NCBI GenBank assembly: GCA_032158295.1
Contig: CM063243.1
Location: 1,116,001 to 1,180,000, forward strand
From: Pycnopodia helianthoides
Lineage: Eukaryota; Echinodermata; Asteroidea; Forcipulatida; Asteriidae
Length of the DNA stretch: 64,000 nt
Direction: 5' to 3'
The first letter of the stretch is position 1. Each line of letters starts with the position of its first letter. A program made the translations under genes and the position numbers. The notes below the pieces were generated by a model, which saw nothing but the letters and a program-made list of their open reading frames with translations, was not told where the DNA came from and made no database searches. Positions 40,861 through 51,419 of the stretch are shown in pieces.

Positions 40861-41161
40861 AAAAAATAAATGATCAGGAAATTGTGTGGATGATACAACT
40901 TATCCAGTACTTGTTGTTGTCATTTTATCTGATCTGATTTTGATATTAAGACATTCTTTAGGGTGTCCGAGAGATCATCTCTGGTTTGGTTTGTCATCAA
41001 CATTTTTATGCAGTGATCATACTGAAAAGTTGACTTATAAATAGATACAGAAATCTGTCTTTCTCATTTAGAAAGCTGAATTTTCCAGACAGTTTAAATT
41101 CCTGATCAGAAAAATTTCTTGCGATCCAACCTCAACCTTCGTTTTTATACACAGATATATC

Positions 41162-41185
41162 TATCCTGTTCATATGAACAGGATA
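41162..41185. repeat. Perfect 24-bp palindrome
   Basis: TATCCTGTTCAT followed directly by ATGAACAGGATA, with no loop. Isolated; no neighbouring gene suggests a role. Bases 41190-41880 hold no supported gene. Confidence 0.8.
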
Positions 41186-41884
41186 TATTTGTGCATTCTT
41201 ACTGCTTGAGATTATGGAAACTGGTTTGAATTCATTTCATTTAACACATTCATAACTATAGATAGGTTGCAATATGACGTAAATCGGCCATCTTCACGGG
41301 CAAATTGGAATACAGTCGTGTGTTTCGTGTAAAAATATCGCGCCGCACGGGCACATTTCACAAAAATCATTGCACGTTGGTTAGTGAACAACGCGTCTGC
41401 GTTAACAATTTGAGCGCTTGACGAAGTTTCTATCGGCCAGTTTTTATGCTTACAGGTTTGATCAAATGGGGCACAGATAACTTGGATTGGATACTTCCTT
41501 AACATATCTGGCCAAACTTTATAAAGCTGTCAAGCCAAAATGCATTTTGCCCGTAAAGACGGCATCTATTGGAAACTATTTACACTATAACATGTGATGA
41601 TAATACAGTAACAGTGATCCTGATGTGTTGTCACCTATGCATGTAACATGAATGATCAGTGGCTGTTATCTTGTACAATCATAGGCCATCGAATTCATAG
41701 CTCCTGATTGGCCACTGTCTTTAAAAAAATATTTCAATTGAAATTCATAATTTTCACAGAGAGGTGACATTGCCTTTCTCCTAGAATGAAGTTGATGGAC
41801 TACAAATCATGATAATTAAACTTGATGTGGGAAGTTTTTATCAGCAAGTTGTTATGCTTAGATTAAATATGTCCTTAACAGCTG

Positions 41885-42085
41885 GCATATCTGGGCCAAA
41901 CTTCATAAAGCTGTTAAGCAGAAAAATACTTCTTAGCAAATTTCTTGAGCAAAAAAAGAGTGGGGGCACCAGTCGCAGCAATGTAAACTTTATGGAACTT
42001 TTACTGGTTACCTGTTTCTGCTAAGCAAGATTTTTCTATGCTTAGCAACTTTGTGTGCTTACAGGCTTTATGGAATTGGACACTA
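41885..42085 (+). mobile_element. Repeat family M6, copy 1
   Basis: Inverted-repeat element with GGGCCAAACTTCATAAAGCT on the left and GGCTTTATGGAATTGGACAC on the right. The body is rich in GCTTAGCA motifs. A copy in similar orientation is at 42855-43175. Bases 42090-42850 show nothing I can support. Confidence 0.65.
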
Positions 42086-42854
42086 GACCCAATTTCGTTG
42101 TGATACTTAACAGAACTGGACAATTTTAGTGCTTTGTAGCAGTCAAATTTCTGAAGCATAAGCGTATTTCAAAATTAGGCGACTCGAGTGCATGTTCACT
42201 GTAGATTGGCATTGTTGCATAACTCATTTGTTAGCGATCACCAGCAAGTAAGCACACCTTATATCTCATGCTTGTAGTTAACAGGGTTTATGTAATAGAA
42301 TTTGTGCAGTAAGTAAGCAATGGCTGTTAAGCAGCTCTATGAACAGAAAATTGGCCCAGGTATCCAAGAACACAGACCATTAAAGGGGCTGTGTCTTCAT
42401 GCTCAAAGCATAACTCCACATACAGCCACAGGCCTGCTTTGATCATGACCAGACAGCCCTCTTAAAGAGCATTCAATTAGTCTTGCATTTAATTAGTTCT
42501 GATATTGTGTGCATGTTTGTGACTAATTCAAGATAAACACTGCATATCATTGAATCAATCTTTCTAATTAATTGATAGCTATTAAGCCTCTTGCATAATG
42601 GTGTCACAAGCTGAAACACCGAGGTCAAAATAAAGAACACAAATTGGCTATGCCTGGTATGTACACATCTATATTTTCTATTTGAATTAAGCTATGACGA
42701 AGTTGTGGTTCTATTGGTTCTACAAGGGTCAATTGTGAACTACAATATTGATGACATTTTTGCCCAAGTGTTAAATCTCCAATGGCTAGGTACTATTTAT
42801 CCTCGGCGCTTTTTGAATTTAGGGATGAGTTTATCAATTGGGAAGAACCTGCAG

Positions 42855-43175
42855 GTCCCAATTTCATAAAGCCTGTAAGCATAGAAAAATCTTGCTTAGC
42901 AGAAAAAAGCTTTACAGACGAAATGCTGTAAAGTTTACATTGTTGTGACTGGTGCCCCACATAAATTTTGCTTAGCACTATTTTCTGCTGAACAGCTTTA
43001 CCGGAGCTGCTTTAGAACAACAATTTTCTGCAAATTAAGCAAAAATTAGCTTGATACCAGTCACAGATGGTACAAGTGATATGGTATTTTGGCTGGTAAC
43101 CTTTTTCAGTTTTAAGCAAATTGTTCTGGTGCTTAGCTACTTTTGTGTGCTTTTGCAGCTCTGAAATTTGGCCCA
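42855..43175. mobile_element. Repeat family M6, copy 2
   Basis: CAATTTCATAAAGCCTGTAA on the left and TTTTGCAGCTCTGAAATTTG on the right, with TTGCTTAGCAGAAAA and its complement TTTTCTGCTGAACAGC inside. A GTCGACGATAG/CTAGTCGAC inverted stretch lies beyond it at 43370-43402. Confidence 0.6.
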
Positions 43176-43677
43176 GAGGTCTGAAATCTGTTGCGATGAC
43201 CCCTGACCCTACTGAGATTATCCTAGCGGCCAATGCCCTTTAAACCTAGTCACACATCGGACATCGGTACTCCATATCTAGTAAAAGTCTAATATGTGCA
43301 TACATGGCCAAGTTCGCGCAAAAACTATCGTTGACCATAGTTCAAATAAGTTAGCCCGAATTCTGTCTAGTCGACGATAGTTGGACTACGCTAGTCGACT
43401 ATTTGGAACCAGCCTACCGGGCATGGTCGCATCACTGGTTATCGATAGTCGTTTTCAAAGCACTGTGCAGAGTGTACCAGTTATCAGAAAATAATAACGT
43501 ATGTTGAGCTGCCGATCGTGTTGACACGACATGACTTGAGTCGTTCGCACTTCAACTTCAGTGCGCATGGCCTACGTGTGTCACTGAAAAACCATGAGTT
43601 AACCAATTGGTTCTTGCGCAAACTTGACCCATGTAAATCATAATAACATTTCTATTTAGGTGGGGCTTGGGTGAGAT

Positions 43678-44019
43678 TTAAAGGTATTGTACACTTTTGG
43701 TAACAGCTCAAAATCAGTGTCCACATTTTGTGTGATTAAACATATGCATGAACAAACAAACCTGTGAAAGTTTGAGCTCAAATGGTCATCGAGGTCACGA
43801 GAAAATAGTGAAAAGAGATCTTATGTGTTATCTGTTTTTTCAAATTATCGCGCGCGATAATTACTATTGTTTTACTCGTTTCTCAGAAACGATAGCATTT
43901 TAGGCAGAAATATTTTAAGGAACCCTTTCTACCATTACTTACTTTAAATCATGTAAGTTATGTGTGAATCTGTGAACATTGTGTTTTTCGATCTTACCGA
44001 TAGTGTACAGGGCCTTTAA
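43678..44019 (-). mobile_element. MITE family M2, copy 2
   Basis: Ends TTTAAAGGTATTGTACACTT and AGTGTACAGGGCCTTTAA. Perfect TTATCGCGCGCGATAA at 43845-43860. Bases 44020-44930 show no supported gene. Confidence 0.85.
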
Positions 44020-44929
44020 GGTTATTAGAAATGATGCTGGTTGGATTTGTTGGAGTGGAGACAAAAGTGCATCAACATACAGTAACCATGACTAGGTTCA
44101 ACCATGCAAAGGCCGTGACAACATCAATACAAGTAAAGCCTTAAGAATACCAGTGTCATGTTTTTAATTTTGTAGAAATGTAAATAAATACTGTACATTT
44201 GTATCTGATATGTACATGTTAATGCTACACAGGAATACAATGGAAGATTACTAATAAACATGTTTGGTAAAGGATAATTTACTTCCATTTTGTTTAATTA
44301 ATTAGGGATGTTAAAACTGTTCTTTTCTTGCAGGATTGCAAAATGACTGCTATTTTTTAAAATCCATTTTCACAACATGGAAATCAGGACAAAAAATAGC
44401 TGCAAAGTTACATGCCTGGGCGTTGTAGTACCTATTCCCTCATGCTGATTCAAAAATGACATTTACATCAATTCCAGCGTAAAACTCCTACTTGTACAAG
44501 GAGCAAAAGATTTCAGATTTACTCGTACAAATTGAAAAACAAAAACAATTAGCAAAATACAATTGGATTAAATACTTCACACTTCATCATCTTCTTACCT
44601 TACTCAACGATAAATAAATACTCATTTGTTTCCAGTAGATATTCATAAATATAAAACACATTAGAATGACCTTGCAGCCTAAATCATTATTATCAAATGA
44701 TATTCAATTTTACTTGAGCAGTTGATCATCTCAAATCAGAATCCCTCACTTTTCTGTCCGTAAGATACAAAAATATACAAATATTCTTCAACTGAGGTTT
44801 TTGTTTCAACAGCAATGGTTACTTAGCTAAGAATAAAACAGCATTTATGATGTGACTTTTACCTAGAATCCAATGGATTTAAGGCTTGGATTCATCCTCG
44901 ATACTAAACAACCAATGATGGATGGGATT

Positions 44930-45122
44930 TGAGGCATTGCATGGTAAGGTATAAATATCGGTTTGCAGTAACACCACGTGTATATCTACTTTGCTGGGTA
45001 GATTATGTTCTTTTGAGAACTTGTCTTGCTATTTATTCTACTGCCGCGAAGTAGATTTTTCGGAATTCGCAAGATCTTCTCAGTTCTGAAGAGAACTGTC
45101 CTGCTTATTAACTACTACCAGG
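44930..45122 (+). repeat. Dispersed repeat M12, copy 2
   Basis: See 33047-33330; shares GAGGCATTGCATGGT to TTAACTACTACC. Confidence 0.6.
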
Positions 45123-45574
45123 GCGAACCAATTATATACTGTACATGTACAACATGTGTACTTGCAACCTTTGATAAAGATGCTATGCTTTGCCCATAAA
45201 CAATTGGTCCATTTCTGATTAGGGTTAAAACATGAGGCCATTACGTTTGCATATTTCACAATCAGGCAAGGCGCACAAGATTGGCCAATTAACAACCACC
45301 TTTTGACCTGTAGGCGAGGGCGCCCTACTTAACTGACATCAGAAGAAGGAAAAGCTGCGCGTGACGTCAAACGCAGGGAAAGGCTAAGGGAGGATCATTC
45401 ATTTTCTGGGTCTTCCTCGAATCAATTACAATCTAATTGCCTGGTTTGTCTGATAAACTCAGGACTGCATGATTGCCACAATATAAAAGATATAACCATT
45501 CTTGGTGTTGATTTTTTTCATTTTGTTGGATACTGACAAGTTAAGGAAGCTTTTTAACACAGCAGAAGTCAGAG

Positions 45575-45917
45575 TTTAAAGGTATTGTACACTTTTGGTA
45601 ACAGCTCAAAATCAGTGTCCACATTTTGTGTGATTAAACATATGCATGAACAAACAAACCTGTGAAAGTTTGAGCTCAATTGGTCATCGAGGTCACGAGA
45701 AAATAGTGAAAAGAGATCTTATGTGTTTTCTGTTTTTTTAAATTATCGCGCGTGATAATTACTATTGTTTTACTCGTTTCTCAGAAACGATAGCATTTTA
45801 GGCAGAAATATTTTAAGGAACCCTTTCTACCACTACTTACCTTAAATCATGTAAGTTATGTGTGAATCTGTGAACATTGTGTTTTTCGATCTTACCAATA
45901 GTGTACAGGGCCTTTAA
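45575..45917 (-). mobile_element. MITE family M2, copy 3
   Basis: Nearly identical to 43678-44019, but the central palindrome is broken by one change (TTATCGCGCGTGATAA). It ends 160 bp before the Ngaro element. Confidence 0.85.
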
Positions 45918-46076
45918 GGATTATTTTAGTTTAATGGAACATGAATGTGGACATAAACTAAACAAATCCCCGTAACTTAACGTTAAATGGGTTCAGAGAT
46001 GACATTCATTTGTCTGAAATTGCTCATTGGATTTACACTACGAACCTAAATGTCATTCGCACTTGTCCTACAATAC

Positions 46077-46514
46077 CACATTTTATCCATCAATGATAAA
46101 ATGCTTTATACACAGGGCGAACGGGTGTCTGTTGTTAGCTCCCCCACACGGTACGTGTGCTGTTCAGTGCGGTTAAAAATTGTATAAGCCTAAGGGGTAT
46201 TTCCCGTGCGGGCAGGGATGCGCGACCGGGTGCCGTGCATTAATGTTGAGTAACTTAGGTAATTTGTTTACGTGGGCAAATTGTTTACGTTGCTTTGTTT
46301 AACAGTCCTCTGTGCATAAATGTGTTTGGGTTGACAATTAGCCAATAGGGTGTTAAAGATGACAACATTAGCCAATTAATTTTATTGTTTACCTTGCGTT
46401 GTTGGGGACGCGTTTATTAGAGCGGGATAAGCTATCATGTCAAAGTCACTTTGTCACTGCCTTTCAAAGTGAACGGACCCTGTTAATTTTGTGATCACAC
46501 AATTTTATTAATTT
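46077..46514 (+). repeat. Ngaro A1 repeat
   Basis: 438 bp beginning CACATTTTATCCATCAATGA; it matches 52246-52683. It probably holds the promoter. An AAAT microsatellite follows at 46530-46559 in the leader. Confidence 0.92.
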
Positions 46515-46971
46515 GTCGTTCTTGCTGAAAAAATAAATAAATAAATAAATAAATAAATAGTGATTCTTCTACACTTTGCTTATCGGTTTTGCCACTGGAG
46601 TGATTTTCTTTCTGGATGCCTTTTTGGTGAACTGGAAAAGTTAATTTTCACACGTTAACTTGCTCCGTATACCTGGACTTCTACAAATTACTCTCGCCGC
46701 CGGAGTGCATTTTTTAATCAGGCTTTCGTGGGAAGAACGACAATTTCAGATTTCCGTTTCTGGCTTTAACTCATCGGACAATCGACAACTCATCTGCTAC
46801 AGTGCTAGTTAATTTTCTTTTCGGATATCGTGTCGAGGGAGCGACGACCTTTTCGTGAACTGGACGTAACGTTAATTTTATAATTTTCTTCTAAAAATCG
46901 TTTTCGGTTCTCATCCGCATCGGACGTGACTTCAGCAACTTTTTCACTCATAATTAATAAAGCTGTAGTTC

Positions 46972-48267
46972 ATGCAGCGACCGAGGAGGGTTGTTCGTTG
47001 TCCGGCTAAGCTACGTGAGATGGCACCCCCGCAGAAACGGAGAAAGAAGGCCGCGGGCCCAGGCCCCTCGGCGGCAGCCACTGCAACAACGGCAACAAGA
47101 GCTCCATCCGTGCCAAGTTCTATTGCTGCTCCCCCCCAGCCCCAGCAGGGTATGCATGAGCATGATGTGGGTAGGCCTATGCCCCATTTGATTACGCCGC
47201 CCCACTTGCCGCCAGTGGCAGCAATGGGTGGTGAGTATGGTAGTAGTAGTAATTTTCATGTACCTGGTGTGTCTGCTAATTCTGAGCCTCACGTTGGTTT
47301 GTTAGCCAACTCCCATGACTCCGTCAATATTAATACTAGTAGTAATAGTGGTGGCGTTGGGCATCTTGTTGGCATGGATTTTGGGACGCGCCCTGTCGAA
47401 ATTCCTCAGATGGGTATGGCTAAGTTTACTCCACTTGGGTTCCATGTTCCTCAAGCCATCAAGGACAAAATTTGGGAAGGGACTTATGTTGATTTTTCTT
47501 TGTTGTACAAAGACACCGCCAGTGCGGTCATTGCGAGAGCTCCGGATCAGAATAATTTACAGTTAGTAATGGAGGGCAATCAGCTCGTCCTCAAAAAGCC
47601 AGGTCCCTTGCGCAGAAAGCTAGATTCTTTTGGTATGTGGCAATCGGCATTCCACACGTTCATGTCGATTTTTATCGAAAAACATCCAACGCGCTGTGCC
47701 GAGTTGTTGAAGTACGCGGAGATTATCCGCACTGCATCAATTCAATACCCTGGTTTGGGCTGGCGAACATATGACGAGCAGTTTCGTCTAAAGCAAGAAG
47801 CTGATCCGGGGCGATCGTGGGGGAACCTCGATACTGAATTGTGGTTAACAGTAGCCGCTGTTGCAGCCCCATACAGCTCAAATTCCCATGTTTCTTGGCG
47901 TCCAACTGCTCAGTATAATGTTAATGGTCAAAATCATGTTGCTCAACCGCCTAGTGGTAAGCCTCGTTTGTGCTATGCGTTCAACAGCGTCACAGGGTGT
48001 CACTTTCCTATGTGTAAATATACGCACAGTTGTAGTAATTGTATGCGTTTTGGTCATGGCGCAGTTAGATGCCGTAACGGTGGGCAATCTCGCTGGGCTA
48101 ATTCTTCTCCGGGTGGTGCTCCCCCGCAAAGCGCTAAACCGGGCTTTCGCGCACAGTTGAAAAGCGGGCAAGTTGCCAAATCGGCTTCACATGCTCCGAA
48201 GCCAAATCCAGAGGGCGCTCCTGCGAAAGGAATGAATTATTCTTTTCGTTCTTCCAACTCCAATTAA
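46972..48267 (+). CDS. Ngaro ORF1, Gag-like protein (431 aa)
   Basis: The N-terminus is basic and rich in Pro, Ala and Ser (KRRKKAAGPG), followed by a disordered Ser/Gly segment to about residue 135. A folded part of about 190 residues (TPLGFHVPQAIKDKIWEGTY onward) comes next. At residues 334-367 a cysteine/histidine cluster (CYAF ... GCHFPMCKYTHSCSNCMRFGH ... C, ten or fewer residues between ligands) looks like paired zinc fingers for nucleic acid binding. The start at 46972 is the first ATG in frame; an internal ATG at 47020 is also possible. It probably packages element RNA. The ORF2 frame overlaps its end by about 32 nt. Confidence 0.8.
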   Translation: MQRPRRVVRCPAKLREMAPPQKRRKKAAGPGPSAAATATTATRAPSVPSSIAAPPQPQQGMHEHDVGRPMPHLITPPHLPPVAAMGGEYGSSSNFHVPGVSANSEPHVGLLANSHDSVNINTSSNSGGVGHLVGMDFGTRPVEIPQMGMAKFTPLGFHVPQAIKDKIWEGTYVDFSLLYKDTASAVIARAPDQNNLQLVMEGNQLVLKKPGPLRRKLDSFGMWQSAFHTFMSIFIEKHPTRCAELLKYAEIIRTASIQYPGLGWRTYDEQFRLKQEADPGRSWGNLDTELWLTVAAVAAPYSSNSHVSWRPTAQYNVNGQNHVAQPPSGKPRLCYAFNSVTGCHFPMCKYTHSCSNCMRFGHGAVRCRNGGQSRWANSSPGGAPPQSAKPGFRAQLKSGQVAKSASHAPKPNPEGAPAKGMNYSFRSSNSN

Positions 48268-48277
48268 CTGTGCTATT

Positions 48278-49825
48278 TTGGATTTATGGTTGAAAATGTA
48301 CCCGTTAAATGAAGATGCGGGGCTTTTGCGGTCTGGTTTTTCTAAAGGTTTTTCATTATGTTTTGATGGACCGCGTGTTCCCCGTGATTCAGGTTGTTTG
48401 GCCTCGGCTGCCGAGCGCCCTCAAGTGGTGAAGGAGAAGTTAGCAAAAGAGATTAGCTTAGGACGTATTGCTGGTCCGTTTCACAAACGACCATTTGCCA
48501 ACTTACAATGTTCTCCAATTGGGCTTGTACCAAAACGTCAACCAAACACATTCCGCCTTATTCACCATTTGTCATTTCCAAAAGGTCAGTCGATTAACGA
48601 TTTTATTGACCCTAAACTTTGCGCTGTTCATTATGCATCTTTTGATAATGCAGTGGATTTGTTGCTACGTACAGGTCGCAATGCATGGTTAGCAAAGGCG
48701 GACATTAAATCGGCTTTTCGGCTTCTCCCAGTATCACCACTTGATTATGAACTGCTTGGTTTTACCTTTGATGGTCTTTTTTATTTTGATAAGTGCATGC
48801 CGATGGGGTGTGCTATTTCTTGTTCCCTATTTGAAAAGTTCAGTTCCTTTTTAGAATTTCATGTTAAAGGGGCTGCTGGCTCTTCTCTTGTCACCCATTA
48901 TCTTGATGATTTTTTGTTTGTGGGACCCTCTGCTTCAGATTGTAATAAACTGCTGCGTGTATTTACTCGGGCTTGTGGATCACTTGGGGTGCCATTGGCG
49001 CAAGAAAAAACAGAGGGACCAGTACAAAGTATTACATATCTTGGCTTGGAGATTGATGCGTTGCATGCTCAAGTTAAGGTCCCGGCTGACAAGGTTCGAG
49101 CTATGATTGCCAAGATTACGGCTGTTTTGTCTCACCGTAAAATTACACTTGTTGCACTACAGTCCCTTGTTGGTTCTTTGAATTTTCTATGCAGAGCCAT
49201 TTCCCCCGGGCGAGCTTTTTTGAGGCGCCTTATTTCGCTTTCGAAGGGTATTACACAACCCCACTTTAAGATACGTTTGTCAGCAGGGGCGAAGCTTGAT
49301 CTACGTACGTGGTTAGAATTCTTGATACATTTTAACGGCGTTTCTGCCTTTTTGGATCGTGAATGGGAATTGAGCCCGGCGTTGGATTTGTATACCGACG
49401 CCGCAGGTAGCATTGGTTTTGGCGCTTACTTTCAGGGCCACTGGGTTCAAGGGCGTTGGCCCAACTCTTTTTTGTGCAATCCTCAGTCAATTGCGTTTTT
49501 GGAATTGTTTCCAATTGTTGTGGCACTCAAATGTTGGGCCCCCCAGCTAGCCAACCGCAAAGTTCTGTTCCACACTGACAATGCTGCTGTGGTGCACATT
49601 ATCAACAAACAATCTTCTCAATGTCCCCAAATGATGCATCTCATCCGCACATTGGTGCTTGCCTGCCTGAAGTTTAATATTCGTTTTAAGGCTACACATG
49701 TGCCAGGGGTGTTTAATGTAATTGCTGACTCTCTGTCCCGTTTTCAGGAAACACGCTTTCGCGCAGCGGCTCCTCATGCAGACGCAGTCATGACACCGTT
49801 GCCAGATCTACCCCTCGTTCACTAG
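48278..49825 (+). CDS. Ngaro ORF2, reverse transcriptase-RNase H
   Basis: The RT palm has motif A at KADIKSAFRLLP (D near residue 142), motif B at MPMGCAISCSLFEKF, and motif C at HYLDDFLF (catalytic DD near residues 210-211). The RNase H domain has LYTDAAGSIGFGAYF (about 372), FHTDNAAVVHIINKQ (about 432) and HVPGVFNVIADSLSR. The coding frame is open upstream from 48236, so 48278 is not a true ATG; the first ATG is 48296. Expression by frameshift from ORF1 or by re-initiation is possible. All catalytic residues are present. Confidence 0.93.
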   Translation: MDLWLKMYPLNEDAGLLRSGFSKGFSLCFDGPRVPRDSGCLASAAERPQVVKEKLAKEISLGRIAGPFHKRPFANLQCSPIGLVPKRQPNTFRLIHHLSFPKGQSINDFIDPKLCAVHYASFDNAVDLLLRTGRNAWLAKADIKSAFRLLPVSPLDYELLGFTFDGLFYFDKCMPMGCAISCSLFEKFSSFLEFHVKGAAGSSLVTHYLDDFLFVGPSASDCNKLLRVFTRACGSLGVPLAQEKTEGPVQSITYLGLEIDALHAQVKVPADKVRAMIAKITAVLSHRKITLVALQSLVGSLNFLCRAISPGRAFLRRLISLSKGITQPHFKIRLSAGAKLDLRTWLEFLIHFNGVSAFLDREWELSPALDLYTDAAGSIGFGAYFQGHWVQGRWPNSFLCNPQSIAFLELFPIVVALKCWAPQLANRKVLFHTDNAAVVHIINKQSSQCPQMMHLIRTLVLACLKFNIRFKATHVPGVFNVIADSLSRFQETRFRAAAPHADAVMTPLPDLPLVH

Positions 49826-50769
49826 ATGATGAAATTGATAGGATTTTCAGAGCTGCAATGGCTTCAAATACACATAAAACATATGCTGCTGGACGGAATA
49901 AGTTTTGTCAGTTTTTTGGATCAGTTTACGGCGGTCCAGTGTCGGCTGACGTAATTCAACGGTTTGTCGCATGGCTATCTTTACACAAGTTTGCTCCATC
50001 CACAATCACAACTTATGTTTCTGCTGTTGGGTTTTACCACAAGTTACAGGGGTGGGCTGATCCTACTAATGATTTTTTGGTGTCTAAATTACTTGAAGGG
50101 TGCAGGCGATTGCGTCCTTTATCGGACACACGTTTGCCAATGTCTATCCCGATTTTAGTGCAAATCACACAGTCACTTCCTGCAGTATGTACTTCTACAT
50201 TTGAAGCTTGTTTATTTAAAACGGTTTTTGTTTGTGCATTTTTTGGTTTTATGAGGGTAGGTGAGCTGGCTGCGGATTCTCGTCATCGCGTTCAACCTTC
50301 GGTGTTAACAGCCGCAGATGTACAGTTTTGTCAGTCTGGCGAAAGGGGCCAGTCGTTCCTTTTTTCTTTCAAGCATGCCAAAAATAATCAGTGCGGCCCC
50401 CCACAGGTCATTCGCTTGGTGCAATCAGACAACGCAGCTATCTGTCCCGTACTGGCATTGAGAGAGTTTCTTTCTGTGAGACCTGCCACTGCTGGCCCTC
50501 TCTTTTGTCATTTTGATTGCTCTCCCCTCACTCGCTTTCAGTTCAATTCAGTTTTGAAAAAATCCCTCAAGTTTGTAGGTTTGTCTGGTGAGCACATCCG
50601 GGCTCATTCATTTCGCATCGGGGCGGCATCCTCTGCGGTGAGCAGTGGCGTTCCCATTGACCAAGTTCGTAGCATGGGCAGGTGGCGTTCTAACGCGGTT
50701 GCTACTTACATCCGCCCTATACCTCATTGTGGGATGCCGTGTATGTCGGTTACTGAACACCATGCGTAA
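49723..50769 (+). CDS. Ngaro ORF3, tyrosine recombinase
   Basis: The frame is open from 49723 and overlaps the end of ORF2 by about 100 nt; the first ATG is 49858 (303 residues from there). Tyrosine recombinase hallmarks, numbered from that ATG: arginine of box I at FGFMRVGELAAD (R133), the HxxR box at AHSFRIGAASS (H250, R253), and the nucleophile in GRWRSNAVATYIRP (Y284). An N-terminal SAM-like core-binding domain precedes (THKTYAAGRNKFCQFFG). It replaces an integrase and joins the circular intermediate to the target. It ends in TAA (50767-50769), after which the same frame continues open as ORF4. Confidence 0.92.
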
Positions 50770-51333
50770 TTTAATCAGTATACCAATCCCCTCATTTTCT
50801 GTGACTTATCATTAGGTCCGGTTTGGATCATTGGCGACTCCATCGTCCGCTGGGCAGCCACTGCTAGGGCTTTCAATCTACCTCGTCCCGTGGTGTGGAA
50901 GGGAAAAAGTGGGGCTGGCATGTGTGACGTGGGATCTTTGTTGCAATCGTGTGGTAGGGCAACTCCTGCCATTATTATATTTCATATTGGCACAAATGAT
51001 TTAGTTAGTGTAGATGAATTTTGTATGCGGCACCGCATTTCGGTCACGCTACATGATTACATTTGTCGGTTCCCTTCATCTAAAATTGTCTGGTCTGACA
51101 TTCTGCCACGGGTGTTCTACTTTGGGGCCAAGTCCCAACCCGCCGTTGAAAAGAAACGGCGGGCAGTTAATCGCTGGGCTAGGTCTCAATGTCGCAGGTT
51201 AGGGGCATACTGCTTGCACCATCCCCAATTTACTTGGAACGAAACGGCCCTATATCGCTTTGATGGCGTACATTTGTCGTCGTTGGGCACAACATTGTTT
51301 CGGGACAACTTGCGTTCTTGTGTTCTTGCCATG

Positions 51334-51339
<6 letters not shown>
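50770..51339 (+). CDS. Ngaro SGNH-hydrolase frame, in frame after the recombinase stop
   Basis: SGNH esterase/lipase blocks: block I VWIIGDSIVRW (nucleophile Ser at 50839-50841), block III FHIGTNDL, and block V FDGVHLSSLGTTLF with the catalytic Asp and His. Similar hydrolase domains are known in Ngaro elements of animals; their role is unclear. There is no ATG in frame before block I: GTG at 50890 and ATG at 50920 both lie after the catalytic Ser. The frame is the same as ORF3, separated by one TAA. So the domain is either made by readthrough of that stop, by another start, or has been cut off by mutation. The stop is at 51337-51339. Confidence 0.82.

Positions 51340-51379
<40 letters not shown>
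51337..51379 (+). repeat. Internal poly(A) run
   Basis: About 41 consecutive A residues start within the stop codon of the hydrolase frame. The run length in an assembly is unreliable. It ends 41 bp before B1. Confidence 0.85.
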
Positions 51380-51381
<2 letters not shown>

Positions 51382-51419
51382 GCTCTCCCTGCGGGACGCG
51401 TTTGGCGCGTTTGGCTTTT

